Shown: piece after piece, positions 53,791-62,463 of the stretch
How the letters are laid out: each line of letters starts with the position of its first letter
Position numbering within the stretch: position 1 is the first letter of the stretch
Assembly: GCF_009849585.1 (NCBI RefSeq)
Contig: NZ_VCRN01000001.1
Coordinates: 523,392 to 587,391 of the forward strand
Length of the DNA stretch: 64,000 bases
From: Bacillus sp. ZZV12-4809
GTDB taxonomy: Bacteria; Bacillota; Bacilli; Bacillales; Cytobacillaceae
Reading direction: 5' to 3'
Program-made: the position numbers and the translations under genes
Notes under the pieces: model-generated
The model's database searches: none
The model's input: the letters and a program-made list of their open reading frames with translations, nothing else
What the model was told of the DNA's origin: nothing

Positions 53791-54024
53791 ATGAAAAAAT
53801 ATATTTATTTTCTCATGCTGTTCGGCGTTTTCTTTCCCTTTTTTCATAAGACAGCCATTGTTTATGACAACTGGAGATTGTGCACTACTGCTTCTAAATT
53901 AATCGGGATCAGGCTATATGGACTGGATTCCATGAGAAATCTCCTTATTTCAGCACTGGCGGCCCTCGCTGCTTTCTTTTTCACACAGCTATTTATAAGA
54001 TGGGACAGCAAAAATAAAATCTAG
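53791..54024 (+). CDS. Small membrane protein
   Basis: 77 residues from ATG 53791 (AGGAATGGG upstream; longer frame through the terminator rejected). Helix one about 5-20, helix two about 50-68, with DNWRLCTTASKLIGIRLYGLD between. No family recognised. Convergent with the DUF3267 gene. Confidence 0.5.
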   Translation: MKKYIYFLMLFGVFFPFFHKTAIVYDNWRLCTTASKLIGIRLYGLDSMRNLLISALAALAAFFFTQLFIRWDSKNKI

Positions 54025-54032
54025 CTTTATCA

Positions 54033-54569
54033 CTATTCATATATAGTAAATTGAGGTTTAGTCGGGTGATCAATGACAAGTGCGTCTTTTGGAAATTTTA
54101 ATAGCTTTTGAAAAAGTGCAAGATCACCAATACAGCCAACTGTCATTATCGCTCCCAGGATTGATAATCCGGGCATATTAAGGACAATTCCAAGAACAAG
54201 CGGACCTAAGCCAGTTGGAATGAATGGCAGCAATAAAACCTTTTTCATTTGCTGAACAGTCACTGGCTGTTTGGCATGAGCATAAGCAGCACCTATTTTC
54301 CAATTGACTCCCCAGTCTAATTCCTTCCAGGGAACTTTGCCAATATAGCGAAAGCCTGCCAAATGGATGGCTTCATGGAGAATAATGATAAGGATCATTC
54401 CAGCAAAGAACATTAGCATACCTGCGAAACCAAAACTCATTTCTCCACCGCCGTAAATCACAGCATGTAAAATGAGGACCCCCAATATAAGCGCTATTGT
54501 CGCAAGGAATAAGTAAATCTGCAGCTTCATCATTGAAATAGAAACAACCGTTGCTCTTTTATTTTCCAA
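54033..54569 (-). CDS. DUF3267 metalloprotease-like membrane protein
   Basis: 178 residues from TTG 54569 (GAGGTG six bases upstream). Four helices; IILHEAIHLAGFRYIG in helix two has the HExxH motif, and the PTGLGPLVLGI segment is typical of DUF3267, a family of site-2-protease-like membrane proteins in Bacillus. Substrate unknown; the motif suggests intramembrane zinc proteolysis. Confidence 0.75.
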   Translation of the reverse strand: MENKRATVVSISMMKLQIYLFLATIALILGVLILHAVIYGGGEMSFGFAGMLMFFAGMILIIILHEAIHLAGFRYIGKVPWKELDWGVNWKIGAAYAHAKQPVTVQQMKKVLLLPFIPTGLGPLVLGIVLNMPGLSILGAIMTVGCIGDLALFQKLLKFPKDALVIDHPTKPQFTIYE

Positions 54570-54787
54570 TCTTTTCACCTCTTCAGAATTGGTCAATACT
54601 TTACCTACGTATCAGGCAACAGGAAGTTTCAAATCCTTTCACTTTGTCATGCATTCCTCCTTCTTTTGCCTCATGCTCGTGTTTTCGAATTAACAGTTTC
54701 TGCCCAAATGGACCTAAAGTAGCTGAAAACACTGTTACCATCACTGATCGCCTTGTATAATCAAGGCAAGAAAGCTGAGAAAGGACT

Positions 54788-55219
54788 GTGATAAGGAAAG
54801 TGCTGTATATATGGGATATTGAAAAAATTATTATACATACATTAAACGAACTGCGCCTCAACATAAATTACGAGTTCAGCAATACTCTCGCTTCACCTAT
54901 GAGCTACAACGTATCAACGAATACAATCAAATTTAACTACCTGAAAGTGAATGGCTACATAGCCAAAATCAATTTTAAAATAAAAGAGACGAATGAGAAT
55001 CTGATAAAATTAATGCTTTATCATGAGATTGGCTATTATCTGGATTTCAAAAAAAACAAACATGACATCCGAACCCTTATGTACGGGGATGATGACGAGA
55101 AAGAACAGCTCATGGCTGAAATAGAAAAAAACTCCTGGGATTATGGAAGAAAGATAGTGCCTGAACATTTGGTTCATGCCTATGATCATTTTAGGGACTT
55201 GGCTAAAATGTTCAGCTGA
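54788..55219 (+). CDS. Hypothetical protein with degenerate zinc-protease-like motif
   Basis: Up to 143 residues; the GTG start at 54788 has only a weak ribosome site, and GTG 54800 is an alternative. LMLYHEIGYYLDFKKN in the middle looks like HExxH (HELGHYLD) of ImmA/IrrE-type peptidases with the second His replaced by Tyr. The N-terminal part is Asn-rich (NINYEFSNTLAS). Followed by a strong terminator. May be an inactive remnant. Confidence 0.5.
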   Translation: MIRKVLYIWDIEKIIIHTLNELRLNINYEFSNTLASPMSYNVSTNTIKFNYLKVNGYIAKINFKIKETNENLIKLMLYHEIGYYLDFKKNKHDIRTLMYGDDDEKEQLMAEIEKNSWDYGRKIVPEHLVHAYDHFRDLAKMFS

Positions 55220-55256
55220 AAACGAAATGCGCCTCATCTTGAGACGCATTTCGTTT
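55219..55256. terminator. Bidirectional terminator
   Basis: AAACGAAATGCG/CGCATTTCGTTT around CTC/GAG; between convergent genes. Confidence 0.85.
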
Positions 55257-56124
55257 AATTTGGTTCAACATGGACATGAACATCATAAACACCATGATCC
55301 TGCATCATTACTTTTTCCACGTGTGTCGCAATATCATGGGCTTCCTTAATATCAAGCGTAGAATTAACCAATATGACCACATCAATCACTTCATTGTTGC
55401 CATAGCTTCTGCCTTTAATATCTTTTATGCCTTTAACCCCGTTTACTTTTTTGATAACATCCTGATATTTTTTTATCTTTTTTTCATCAAAACCATCTGA
55501 CAGCTCATGGGAAGCTTGTACAAAAATATCCCAAGCCGTTTTACATATTAAAAGCCCGACTATAATAGCTGTTAACGGGTCGAGCCATGGCATGTTCAGC
55601 TGTGACCCAAATATCCCTATAGCTGTGCCGATACTCACCCAGGCGTCTGAGACATTATCCTTAGCTGCTGCCATTACGGCCTTACTGTTAATTTTAATGG
55701 CTAATTTTTTGTTGTATCGGTACACAAAGTACATTGCCGCTCCTGAAAAAACACCGGTATATGCCGCAAAAATATCAGGAGATTCATTAACTCCTTCAAA
55801 AATCGATGAAACAGCATTCAACAGTACTTGAATGCCCACAGCAGCCATAATGAAAGACGCTACCATGGATGCAATGGTTTCACTCTTCCAATGTCCATAC
55901 CCATGATTTTTATCCGGCGGACGCTGAGAAATCCTAAGACCTATAAGTACTGCAATTGAAGCAATAATATCCGTTGTATTATTTAATCCATCCGCTTTCA
56001 ACGCAGCTGAATCACTCATATATCCAATTGCTAACTTTAGTATTGAAAGACATATATAAGCTGCGATGCTAATATACGCAGCCCGCTCACCTAATTTAAG
56101 ATTTTGATACTTTTCTTCTTCCAT
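55255..56124 (-). CDS. mneP: Cation diffusion facilitator, MneP-type Mn2+ exporter
   Basis: 289 residues. Six helices; ADGLNNTTDIIAS in helix two and AAKDNVSDAWVS in helix five give the N/D-x3-D and D-x3-D metal sites of the Mn-CDF subtype. HGYGHWKSET follows. The C-terminal cytosolic domain (about 205-289) ends DHGVYDVHVHVEP. It resembles B. subtilis MneP (YdfM). A MntR site was not identified. No riboswitch core was seen before it (56125-56250). Confidence 0.85.
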   Translation of the reverse strand: MEEEKYQNLKLGERAAYISIAAYICLSILKLAIGYMSDSAALKADGLNNTTDIIASIAVLIGLRISQRPPDKNHGYGHWKSETIASMVASFIMAAVGIQVLLNAVSSIFEGVNESPDIFAAYTGVFSGAAMYFVYRYNKKLAIKINSKAVMAAAKDNVSDAWVSIGTAIGIFGSQLNMPWLDPLTAIIVGLLICKTAWDIFVQASHELSDGFDEKKIKKYQDVIKKVNGVKGIKDIKGRSYGNNEVIDVVILVNSTLDIKEAHDIATHVEKVMMQDHGVYDVHVHVEPN

Positions 56125-56251
56125 GCCCCAAGCCTCCTACATTACCCTTGCTTATATTACCAAGCGGGATTCGGTTGGGTCTAGAGCAATCTTTTTGTCT
56201 TTTATTAAATAAATAAGCAAAGTGCAATTAAGTTGGACTAACGAAAATTAA

Positions 56252-56279
56252 GCCAGCCTCGTAATAGGCTGGCTTGATT
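56252..56279 (-). terminator. Terminator after the DUF2935 gene
   Basis: AAGCCAGCCT/AGGCTGGCTT with a six-base loop, followed on the minus strand by AATTTTC. Confidence 0.75.
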
Positions 56280-56352
56280 CATATCAATTTATATATGAAG
56301 GAGAAGACATAATTCAAACCGTACGTTGATAATAGATTTTCATCAAGAAAAT

Positions 56353-57141
56353 CTAAGCCCCTTTGAGACTTGCCTCAAACAAATCGATAATTTCCAAAAA
56401 CCTCTCTGCTTCCCTAAATGTATGATCAGCCAGAAGAGGATGAATATTGCTTTTGATGCGACATGCCTCTATTAATTCCCTGGCAGTTTTCTTAAAATCC
56501 CTTAATGAAGCAACAGATACTTTATTCTGGTTTAAGAATTGGCTCATGATTGGCTTCGTTTCGGATTGAGGCTGCATTGAATCCAGGTCCACGGCCTGAA
56601 ATACCAATTGATCGAAATCATGGCTGAACTCCCTGGCCTGTTCCACCAGCTTTCTTTCAGAAGGGTCTAATAGATGGCCGATAAATTTAGCATGATCGGC
56701 CATGATCCTTAGGAAAAATACATTCTCTTCTATTATCGCTTCTGGCTTTGGAGCGAGTATCCCGGAGTTAAGATCTTTTAATCGATTAGCAAAATAAGCT
56801 GCTTCCCGGCTGATGTGGTCAATTAATAAAGGATAATTATTTGAACGAATTTCACATCTTAATGTCAAACCTAATACTTTTCTTTTATAGCTCCAGATAG
56901 CGGCAGCTGCCTGATAAACCTCGTTATTAAAAGCTTGCACTTGGCCAAGTTCGGAATTTACATTAAACCTTGCCAGCTTCTCCTCAATTCTTTCAAACAC
57001 AGCAATAAACTGCTGCGCCTCGGCAATAAGCTGTTTCTGTTCATATGTAAAACCCAAACTCAAAAACAAGGCATGTTCTTTCATGATTCTTGACCAAAAT
57101 TTAATTTCATCCAGTGATCTAGCGACAATTGGGTTCGCCAT
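56353..57141 (-). CDS. DUF2935 protein (tandem four-helix units)
   Basis: 262 residues, all-helical. Two similar halves: FWSRIMKEHALFLSLG ... DHISREAAYF and FLRIMADHAKFIGHLL ... DHTFREAERF. The repeated E-H and H-E pairs could bind two metal ions, as in ferritin-like folds. DUF2935 is common in Bacillus and of unknown role. GGAGG upstream of ATG. Single gene with its own terminator. Confidence 0.8.
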   Translation of the reverse strand: MANPIVARSLDEIKFWSRIMKEHALFLSLGFTYEQKQLIAEAQQFIAVFERIEEKLARFNVNSELGQVQAFNNEVYQAAAAIWSYKRKVLGLTLRCEIRSNNYPLLIDHISREAAYFANRLKDLNSGILAPKPEAIIEENVFFLRIMADHAKFIGHLLDPSERKLVEQAREFSHDFDQLVFQAVDLDSMQPQSETKPIMSQFLNQNKVSVASLRDFKKTARELIEACRIKSNIHPLLADHTFREAERFLEIIDLFEASLKGA

Positions 57142-57297
57142 GTCTTCCCCTCCTTAATTACTCACTCCTACTCATATATATTTAGGATCTTTCGTTATTA
57201 TTCCATTTTAAAAATCTCTCACTAATCCATTACTTTATGGGCAGATAAACTGGCTGAAAATATAAAAGCTGTTTCCTATAAGAAAGCAGTCATTCTT

Positions 57298-57855
57298 TTA
57301 CCCATACTTTGAAAAATCCAGAAAATAGCTATAAACCAAGTAAACTACCATCGCAAACGCAGTTGAGATAAAGCCCCAGCCGAGGGTAATCTGCTCGATT
57401 ACCAAGTAGTTATTGCAAAGCTGTATAGGCGACCAGATATAAAGCCATCCCAGAGCTAAAAAAAGAATAGTAAAGAAAATAATGAAAGCATGCTTCCAAA
57501 ATGAACTTAGCTTTGGCCAGCTGTCCCGCAATGGCACCCCCGCCAAAAATGGCAGTGAGACAAATTTAAAGACTTCTATACTTGTAAGCGTCAAAGCTTC
57601 GTCCATCGTCCTTGGCAGAGACCAATACACCATAATGACTGAAAACAGCAATAGACCGGGAACTCCATTTTCATTCCATTTTGAGAAAAACTCAGGAAAG
57701 CGATTTTGAAAGAACTTGGCCATGAATAATCCGGAGATCACCAGCAGGGGCATTTGCATATGCATGTGGGTAATCATGATGGATTCCAGCAGATTAGCTA
57801 CAGGAGGCAGCGCCAATGCAAGGAGCAGGAAAAATCCGTAAACTGGTGATCTCAT
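57298..57855 (-). CDS. Membrane protein of the ba3 oxidase operon
   Basis: 185 residues with five to six helices. After helix one comes MITHMHMQMPLLVISG, a His/Met-rich stretch at the membrane surface that could bind copper. This and its place after sco suggest a role in CuA/CuB assembly, perhaps like CtaG, although the sequence does not clearly match CtaG. Overlaps sco by four bases. Confidence 0.6.
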   Translation of the reverse strand: MRSPVYGFFLLLALALPPVANLLESIMITHMHMQMPLLVISGLFMAKFFQNRFPEFFSKWNENGVPGLLLFSVIMVYWSLPRTMDEALTLTSIEVFKFVSLPFLAGVPLRDSWPKLSSFWKHAFIIFFTILFLALGWLYIWSPIQLCNNYLVIEQITLGWGFISTAFAMVVYLVYSYFLDFSKYG

Positions 57856-58487
57856 CCTTCTTCCCTCCCGCTGCGCAGAATCTCCGTTACCCTATCAGCC
57901 GCTTTATCAATGAATGTGTAGTCCATCACTTCGATTAACTGTCCTTTGGAGTTTACCAGATAAAAAGCAGAGTTATGGGCAAAGTTGCCGTATTCATCCG
58001 GTATGACAATGACCCCAAACCGGTCCAGCAAAGAGTTAAGTTCCTCCTGATCTGGAATTCTGGCCATTCTCCACGTTTTTCCGTCACTGCCAAAAGCTTT
58101 ACGGTAAGTGTCCAATGTTTTCGGATCGTCCCTCTCCGGATCAAAACTGATGCTCAGGAACTGAATGTCATCGCCAATATACTCTTTCGGAATTTGTTTA
58201 TATACTTCTGACATATTGACTTCCAGCTCAGGGCAAACAGTACCGCAGGAAGTATATAAAAAAGTAATAAAAACATACTTTCCTTTAAATTCCGAGAATG
58301 AGTAGCTCCTTCCATTATTATCTTCAAGTGTTACATCCGGGAACTGAGGCTTTTCATCCATTAACTGATTAACCCTGGCTGTTTCAGCCGTAAATGCCTG
58401 AAACCCATCTGTGCCAATGTAAAAAAGAAATGTGCCAAACATCAGTACAAGCAAGCTTGATAAAGCCGTTCTATTTTTGGGAATCAT
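57852..58487 (-). CDS. SCO family copper chaperone
   Basis: 211 residues: N-terminal anchor helix (about 10-30), thioredoxin-like fold with FITFLYTSCGTVCPE (CxxxC copper ligands) and DEYGNFAHNSAFYLV (His ligand). SCO proteins deliver copper to, or reduce, the CuA site of cytochrome oxidase subunit II on the outer face of the membrane. Located after subunit I in the operon. Confidence 0.87.
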   Translation of the reverse strand: MIPKNRTALSSLLVLMFGTFLFYIGTDGFQAFTAETARVNQLMDEKPQFPDVTLEDNNGRSYSFSEFKGKYVFITFLYTSCGTVCPELEVNMSEVYKQIPKEYIGDDIQFLSISFDPERDDPKTLDTYRKAFGSDGKTWRMARIPDQEELNSLLDRFGVIVIPDEYGNFAHNSAFYLVNSKGQLIEVMDYTFIDKAADRVTEILRSGREEG

Positions 58488-58546
58488 GATTCATCACTTC
58501 CTTTTAAAAGAAAGAGACAGCCCAGAGCCGAGCTATCTCCCTTTCC

Positions 58547-60241
58547 TTACCAGGTTTTATATGGAGGTGAACCTGGAGGCGCGTTGACTATAAAATCGAC
58601 CAATGGAATGACGTATGCCATGCCGACAAGGGCAATCATACACACAATCCATAATCCCCAGCGCTCTGTCCATCTAGGTGTAGGCGCTTCATCCTCTTCC
58701 ACTTCCGCAACAGGGAATTCTGTGTTCCCTTTTGGTGCAAAGAACATGAGGTAGAATACGGCATATACCTGCATGAGTACACCAATCATCAGCAGGGTAC
58801 CGCCTATGGCCAAGAAGAACAGATAAGGATCCCAGCTTAAAGCAGTCGCATTGTCAAAGTATGTTGAATAGGACGTCCTTCTTGGAGAACCCAGCAGCCC
58901 TACCCAGTGCATTGCACCTGACATGATGATCATACCGAGCGTCCATATGATCGTTTGTATAACCCCAAGTTTATTGATCTGCGGTGTCAGCACTCTTTTT
59001 GATACATAAGGAATGAGCCAATAGCTGATGCCGAAGAATGTCATGACCACTGACATGCCAAGTGTTAAGTGGAAATGGCCGACAATCCACATTGTGTTAT
59101 GGACTACCTGATTCAATTGATTTGTGCTTTGTACAATTCCGCCCGCCCCTGCAGGAATAAAAGCAGCCATCGCGATAAATGGTGCAAGGAATCGTACATC
59201 TCCCCAAGGAAGTTTCTTATACCAGCCGACAAGACCTCTTCCGCCTTTCTTTCTCGCTGTACGCTCAAATACTGCAAACATAGCATAAGCAGTCATTAAA
59301 GAAGGGAAACCAATTGCCAGACTCATAAACACGTGCATGTATTTAACTGGCTCTGAAATACCAGGATCTATAATTTGATGGTGGAAACCGCCTGTAATAT
59401 TCATAATAACGAGTGCGATTACTACGATCCTTGTTAAAAGGTCATTCCACCTTTTTCCCCCAATGATCTTTGGAACAATGACATACCAGGCAGAAACAGC
59501 TGTTAAATACCAGATGTTAACCAGCGTGTGTCCGAAAGCCCAGAACAAAGTGCGTGCAACCATTACATTAATTGTCTCCACCCACCCAAAAGCCCATGGG
59601 ATAATCGTAAAGACTTCAATCGCTACAGGTATGCTGCCGAAGAATAAGAGAACAAAGACCCCGGTTGCAAAGAAAGAAAGGATCGGTATATGCTGGCCCG
59701 GATTCCTCTTTCTCCAGCTGGCCACATTGATGAAAGCACCAAAGGCGCCCATCCAAACACCCAATACGATAAATACTAATCCTATATAGAAAATGGGTGA
59801 AGCAGCCATTGGCGGATAGAATGTATACATAACTGATGCTTCATTCATTAAAATCGGAATCACCGCTAGGACAAATCCGAAAATCTTCATCCAGAAGCCA
59901 ATCCATGCCATCTTTCTGACCTTAGGAAGCAGGCCGCCCAGTGTATGGGATAACCCGGCATAGAAGTATCCGATTGTGAAGAAAGCCGACAGTACGACTA
60001 CCAGCAGAAGGCCATGAGCTGTAAGTACCTGATAATAATTCAGCCATGCCGGCAATTCAAACATTCCAGCCCGATTCAGGCCTTGCAGCAATCCAAGTAT
60101 TCCTCCCAAAAGGATGGCCAGGAAAGCAACAGATAAATATGATTTCGTTAATTTTGCATCCTCAAGGCTAATTCCCATAATTTTATTTGCTTTATCCTTA
60201 ATAACTTGTGTTCTTCCAGATTGCTTAATAACTGTTTCCAC
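58547..60241 (-). CDS. cbaB: ba3-type cytochrome c oxidase subunit I
   Basis: 564 residues, about 13 helices. Low-spin haem ligands TAHGLLLVV and GHFHLTLG; CuB ligands FGHTLVNIWYL and GGFHHQIID. The length and pattern fit family B (b(o/a)3) haem-copper oxidases rather than caa3. It reduces O2 to water with high affinity and pumps protons. Fifteen bases after subunit II. Confidence 0.92.
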   Translation of the reverse strand: METVIKQSGRTQVIKDKANKIMGISLEDAKLTKSYLSVAFLAILLGGILGLLQGLNRAGMFELPAWLNYYQVLTAHGLLLVVVLSAFFTIGYFYAGLSHTLGGLLPKVRKMAWIGFWMKIFGFVLAVIPILMNEASVMYTFYPPMAASPIFYIGLVFIVLGVWMGAFGAFINVASWRKRNPGQHIPILSFFATGVFVLLFFGSIPVAIEVFTIIPWAFGWVETINVMVARTLFWAFGHTLVNIWYLTAVSAWYVIVPKIIGGKRWNDLLTRIVVIALVIMNITGGFHHQIIDPGISEPVKYMHVFMSLAIGFPSLMTAYAMFAVFERTARKKGGRGLVGWYKKLPWGDVRFLAPFIAMAAFIPAGAGGIVQSTNQLNQVVHNTMWIVGHFHLTLGMSVVMTFFGISYWLIPYVSKRVLTPQINKLGVIQTIIWTLGMIIMSGAMHWVGLLGSPRRTSYSTYFDNATALSWDPYLFFLAIGGTLLMIGVLMQVYAVFYLMFFAPKGNTEFPVAEVEEDEAPTPRWTERWGLWIVCMIALVGMAYVIPLVDFIVNAPPGSPPYKTW

Positions 60242-60255
60242 TGTCTATCACCCCT

Positions 60256-60720
60256 TTATTTCACCGTAATGGTCGTGCTCATCATCTGATGGCCCGCACC
60301 GCAGTACTCATTGCAAAGTACTAAATATTCACCTGGCTTATCAAATTTCTGAGTGATCTTTTGTACATAGCCAGGTACTACCATAGCATTTAAGTTAGTT
60401 TCTGCAACCTGAAACCCATGAACGACATCTTTTGACGTCAATGTAAAATGAACTGTTGATCCGGCAGGCACCTCAATTTCATTTGGGGTAAAGCTGAATA
60501 CCTGAAGCGTCATGACTACTTCATACTCTTTCTCGCCTATCTTCTTAATCCCTGGATTATCGAACGGTGCTGTTTCATCCACTTTCTGCGGATCAATTCG
60601 CTCTCCATAGCTCGGCGGCCCCAGCTCCAGGGCGAATGTCTGGTAGCCCGTAATCAGCATGAATCCAATAATCATCCCAAAGCTTAGAATCAGCCATATC
60701 TTCTCTGACCGATGCATCAT
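60256..60720 (-). CDS. cbaA: ba3-type cytochrome c oxidase subunit II
   Basis: 154 residues: one N-terminal helix (about 10-30), then a cupredoxin domain. CuA ligands lie in VVHGFQVAE and LCNEYCGAGHQMM (Cys, Glu carbonyl, Cys, His, Met). Takes electrons from cytochrome c outside the membrane. Ends DTT-like at TTITVK. The GGGGGG upstream is a strong ribosome site. Confidence 0.9.
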   Translation of the reverse strand: MMHRSEKIWLILSFGMIIGFMLITGYQTFALELGPPSYGERIDPQKVDETAPFDNPGIKKIGEKEYEVVMTLQVFSFTPNEIEVPAGSTVHFTLTSKDVVHGFQVAETNLNAMVVPGYVQKITQKFDKPGEYLVLCNEYCGAGHQMMSTTITVK

Positions 60721-60732
60721 TTTGTATCCCCC

Positions 60733-60873
60733 CTATAATCTGGCCATATACAGGCCATACACTATTAAATAAGTAACAAAGATCCCAAGCCCTACAACTG
60801 TAACTGAAAAGAACGTACCCTTTAGAGAGTTATGTTCCTTTGAACTGCTCTGGTTCACTTTTCGTGCATCCAC
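60733..60873 (-). CDS. ba3 oxidase subunit IIa-like membrane peptide
   Basis: 46 residues from GTG 60873 (AGGAG ten bases upstream): polar start VDARKVNQSSSKEHNSLKGT then one helix FFSVTVVGLGIFVTYLIVYG + LYMARL. The KG-x-helix plan matches the small subunit IIa of Thermus-type ba3 oxidases. First gene of the operon, 13 bases before subunit II. Confidence 0.7.
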   Translation of the reverse strand: MDARKVNQSSSKEHNSLKGTFFSVTVVGLGIFVTYLIVYGLYMARL

Positions 60874-60904
60874 CTTCCATCAGCTCCTTAGCTTTGTTAC
60901 CTAC

Positions 60905-60947
60905 ATCATAGTTGAGAAGGGTTTTCATAAAAGTGAATTGAATCACA
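60905..60947 (-). promoter_or_regulatory. Fnr/Crp-like site and promoter of the ba3 operon
   Basis: AGTGA-N6-TCACA (60932-60947), one base off the Fnr consensus TGTGA-N6-TCACA. On the minus strand a -10 TATGAT (60910-60905) puts the likely start near 60898, so the site is centred at about -41.5, the class II activator position. No good -35 is present, as expected for an activated promoter. Confidence 0.55.
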
Positions 60948-61047
60948 CTTTTTTCATATATCTTCAAAGCAAAAGGCCTGCAATTTTGGTTAAACACTGT
61001 AGTACCAAGGGTTATCTCTATTGAACAGTGCTCTGGTAAGCATATAG

Positions 61048-61067
61048 GTTCACAAATAGTTCACAAA
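61048..61067. promoter_or_regulatory. Tandem ResD-like boxes
   Basis: GTTCACAAA at 61048-61056 and again at 61059-61067, period 11 bp. The reverse complement TTTGTGAAC differs by one base from the ResD consensus TTTGTGAAT. Located between the ba3 operon and the small gene at 61214. The 340-bp gap 60874-61213 is otherwise unoccupied apart from the Fnr-like site. Confidence 0.4.
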
Positions 61068-61213
61068 AAGTCACTTACCAGAAGTCCTATAATGATCATA
61101 GAATTTCAAGCTTGTAAGATGGTATTTTATGTTAAAATGATTTTGAGGGATGTAAACTATTGTTCTTAAACTAAACGCAAGTTAAGAAATTAATTAAAAT
61201 TGGGGTGACTATT

Positions 61214-61345
61214 TTGGATGCTTTCGTGATTTTAGCTTTTTCATTAGCTGCGGGTGCGTTCTCTTTTGCATTATTTTCAGATGGTAAAGTTAAGAAACTT
61301 GAAAAGAGAGTGAAAGATTTAGAAGATAATATAAACGAAAATTAG
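61214..61345 (+). CDS. Small membrane protein with coiled-coil tail
   Basis: 43 residues from TTG 61214 (GGGGTGA nine bases upstream). One helix (about 3-21) then KVKKLEKRVKDLEDNINEN, a short coiled coil. Leu and Ile at heptad positions support it. Function unknown; likely an oligomerising membrane peptide. Transcribed toward the tRNA cluster terminator. Confidence 0.55.
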   Translation: MDAFVILAFSLAAGAFSFALFSDGKVKKLEKRVKDLEDNINEN

Positions 61346-61379
61346 AATGGCCAGACTAAACTCAAGAAGTTTCACATAT

Positions 61380-61414
61380 ATAAAAAAACTAATCCCTATT
61401 GGAATTAGTTTGAA
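61380..61414 (-). terminator. Terminator of the rRNA-tRNA operon
   Basis: AAACTAAT/ATTAGTTT with T7 on the minus strand, 15 bp after the last tRNA. Confidence 0.85.
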
Positions 61415-61428
61415 AATGGTATGTATAA

Positions 61429-61505
<77 letters not shown>

Positions 61506-61513
61506 ATATGTGT

Positions 61514-61587
61514 TGGAGCGGGTGAAGGGAATCGAACCCTCATCATCAGCTTGGAAGGCTGAGGTTTTACCACTAAACTACACCCGC
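61514..61587 (-). tRNA. tRNA-Gly (UCC)
   Basis: Loop CTTCCAA gives anticodon TCC; acceptor GCGGGTG/CACCCGC; T discriminator; CCA encoded. Confidence 0.95.
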
Positions 61588-61605
61588 TTTGTAAGGAATA
61601 TAAGT

Positions 61606-61679
<74 letters not shown>

Positions 61680-61689
61680 TTAAAAAAAA

Positions 61690-61764
61690 TGGCTGGGCTA
61701 GCAGGATTCGAACCTGCGAGTGACGGAGTCAAAGTCCGGTGCCTTACCGCTTGGCTATAGCCCA
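61690..61764 (-). tRNA. tRNA-Gln (UUG)
   Basis: Loop CTTTGAC gives TTG; acceptor TGGGCTA/TAGCCCA; CCA encoded. Confidence 0.95.
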
Positions 61765-61789
61765 ATAATAATGCAATTTAAAAGAATAA

Positions 61790-61866
61790 TGGGGCGATTG
61801 ATGGGAATCGAACCCACGAATGTCGGAGCCACAATCCGATGCGTTAACCACTTCGCCACAACCGCC
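61790..61866 (-). tRNA. tRNA-His (GUG)
   Basis: Loop TTGTGGC gives GTG; the extra 5' G (G-1) pairs with C73, the tRNA-His identity element; CCA encoded. Confidence 0.95.
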
Positions 61867-61876
61867 ACTATCCTAC

Positions 61877-61950
61877 TGGCAGGGGTAGTAGGAATCGAAC
61901 CCACATCAAAGGTTTTGGAGACCTTCGTTTTACCATTAAACTATACCCCT
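61877..61950 (-). tRNA. tRNA-Trp (CCA)
   Basis: Loop TCTCCAAAA gives anticodon CCA; acceptor AGGGGTA/TACCCCT; 3' CCA encoded. Confidence 0.95.
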
Positions 61951-61957
61951 ATATCAA

Positions 61958-62041
61958 TGGTGGAGGGGGGCAGATTCGAACTGCCGAACCCGAAGGAGCG
62001 GATTTACAGTCCGCCGCGTTTAGCCACTTCGCTACCCCTCC
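61958..62041 (-). tRNA. tRNA-Tyr (GUA)
   Basis: Loop CTGTAAA gives GTA; long variable arm (84 nt in all); acceptor GGAGGGG/CCCCTCC; CCA encoded. Confidence 0.95.
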
Positions 62042-62063
62042 AAGTCTGTAAAGACTAAGAAAA

Positions 62064-62139
62064 TGGTGGCTCAGGACGGAATCGAACCGCCGACACAAGG
62101 ATTTTCAGTCCTTTGCTCTACCGACTGAGCTACTGAGCC
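62064..62139 (-). tRNA. tRNA-Phe (GAA)
   Basis: Loop CTGAAAA gives GAA; acceptor GGCTCAG/CTGAGCC; CCA encoded. Its first 24 bases are repeated exactly at 62285-62262. Confidence 0.95.
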
Positions 62140-62303
62140 AAAATAATATTATATCCCTAAATCTAAATAAATGTGCTTCAAAGCCATGCGTTCTTTGTCG
62201 CAGATTTTAAAAGCATGCTATTCGATGATGAAAAGCTTCGCAGCTGCATTCTTTTAAAATCCTCTACCGACTGAGCTACTGAGCCAAAGCTTATATCTCT
62301 TTG
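62140..62303 (-). other. tRNA-Phe 5' fragment plus hairpin element
   Basis: Transcript order: CAAAGAGATAT flank (62303-62293), exact 24-nt copy of the tRNA-Phe 5' end (62285-62262), a long hairpin with stem GATTTTAAAAG/CTTTTAAAATC (62261-62251 with 62213-62203), a second hairpin CAAAG/CTTTG (62197-62179), an AT-rich tail, then intact tRNA-Phe. The fragment stops at the end of the D arm. The 24-nt piece cannot form a tRNA. Confidence 0.75.
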
Positions 62304-62309
62304 TAAAAA

Positions 62310-62386
62310 TGGCGGTCCGGACGGGACTCGAACCCGCGACCTCCTGCGTGACAGGCAGGCATTCTAACCAACTGAACTACCGGACC
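62310..62386 (-). tRNA. tRNA-Asp (GUC)
   Basis: Loop CTGTCAC gives GTC; acceptor GGTCCGG/CCGGACC; G discriminator; CCA encoded. Confidence 0.95.
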
Positions 62387-62389
62387 GGA

Positions 62390-62463
<74 letters not shown>

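Noticed and set aside
54601..54864. 87-codon frame on the minus strand, and a 17-codon frame inside it (MHDKVKGFETSCCLIRR) with AAGGAGG upstream
   Set aside because: The long frame overlaps the start of the gene on the plus strand and has no ribosome site. The short one has a good site but no family, and it ends just before the DUF3267 gene; too little to call.
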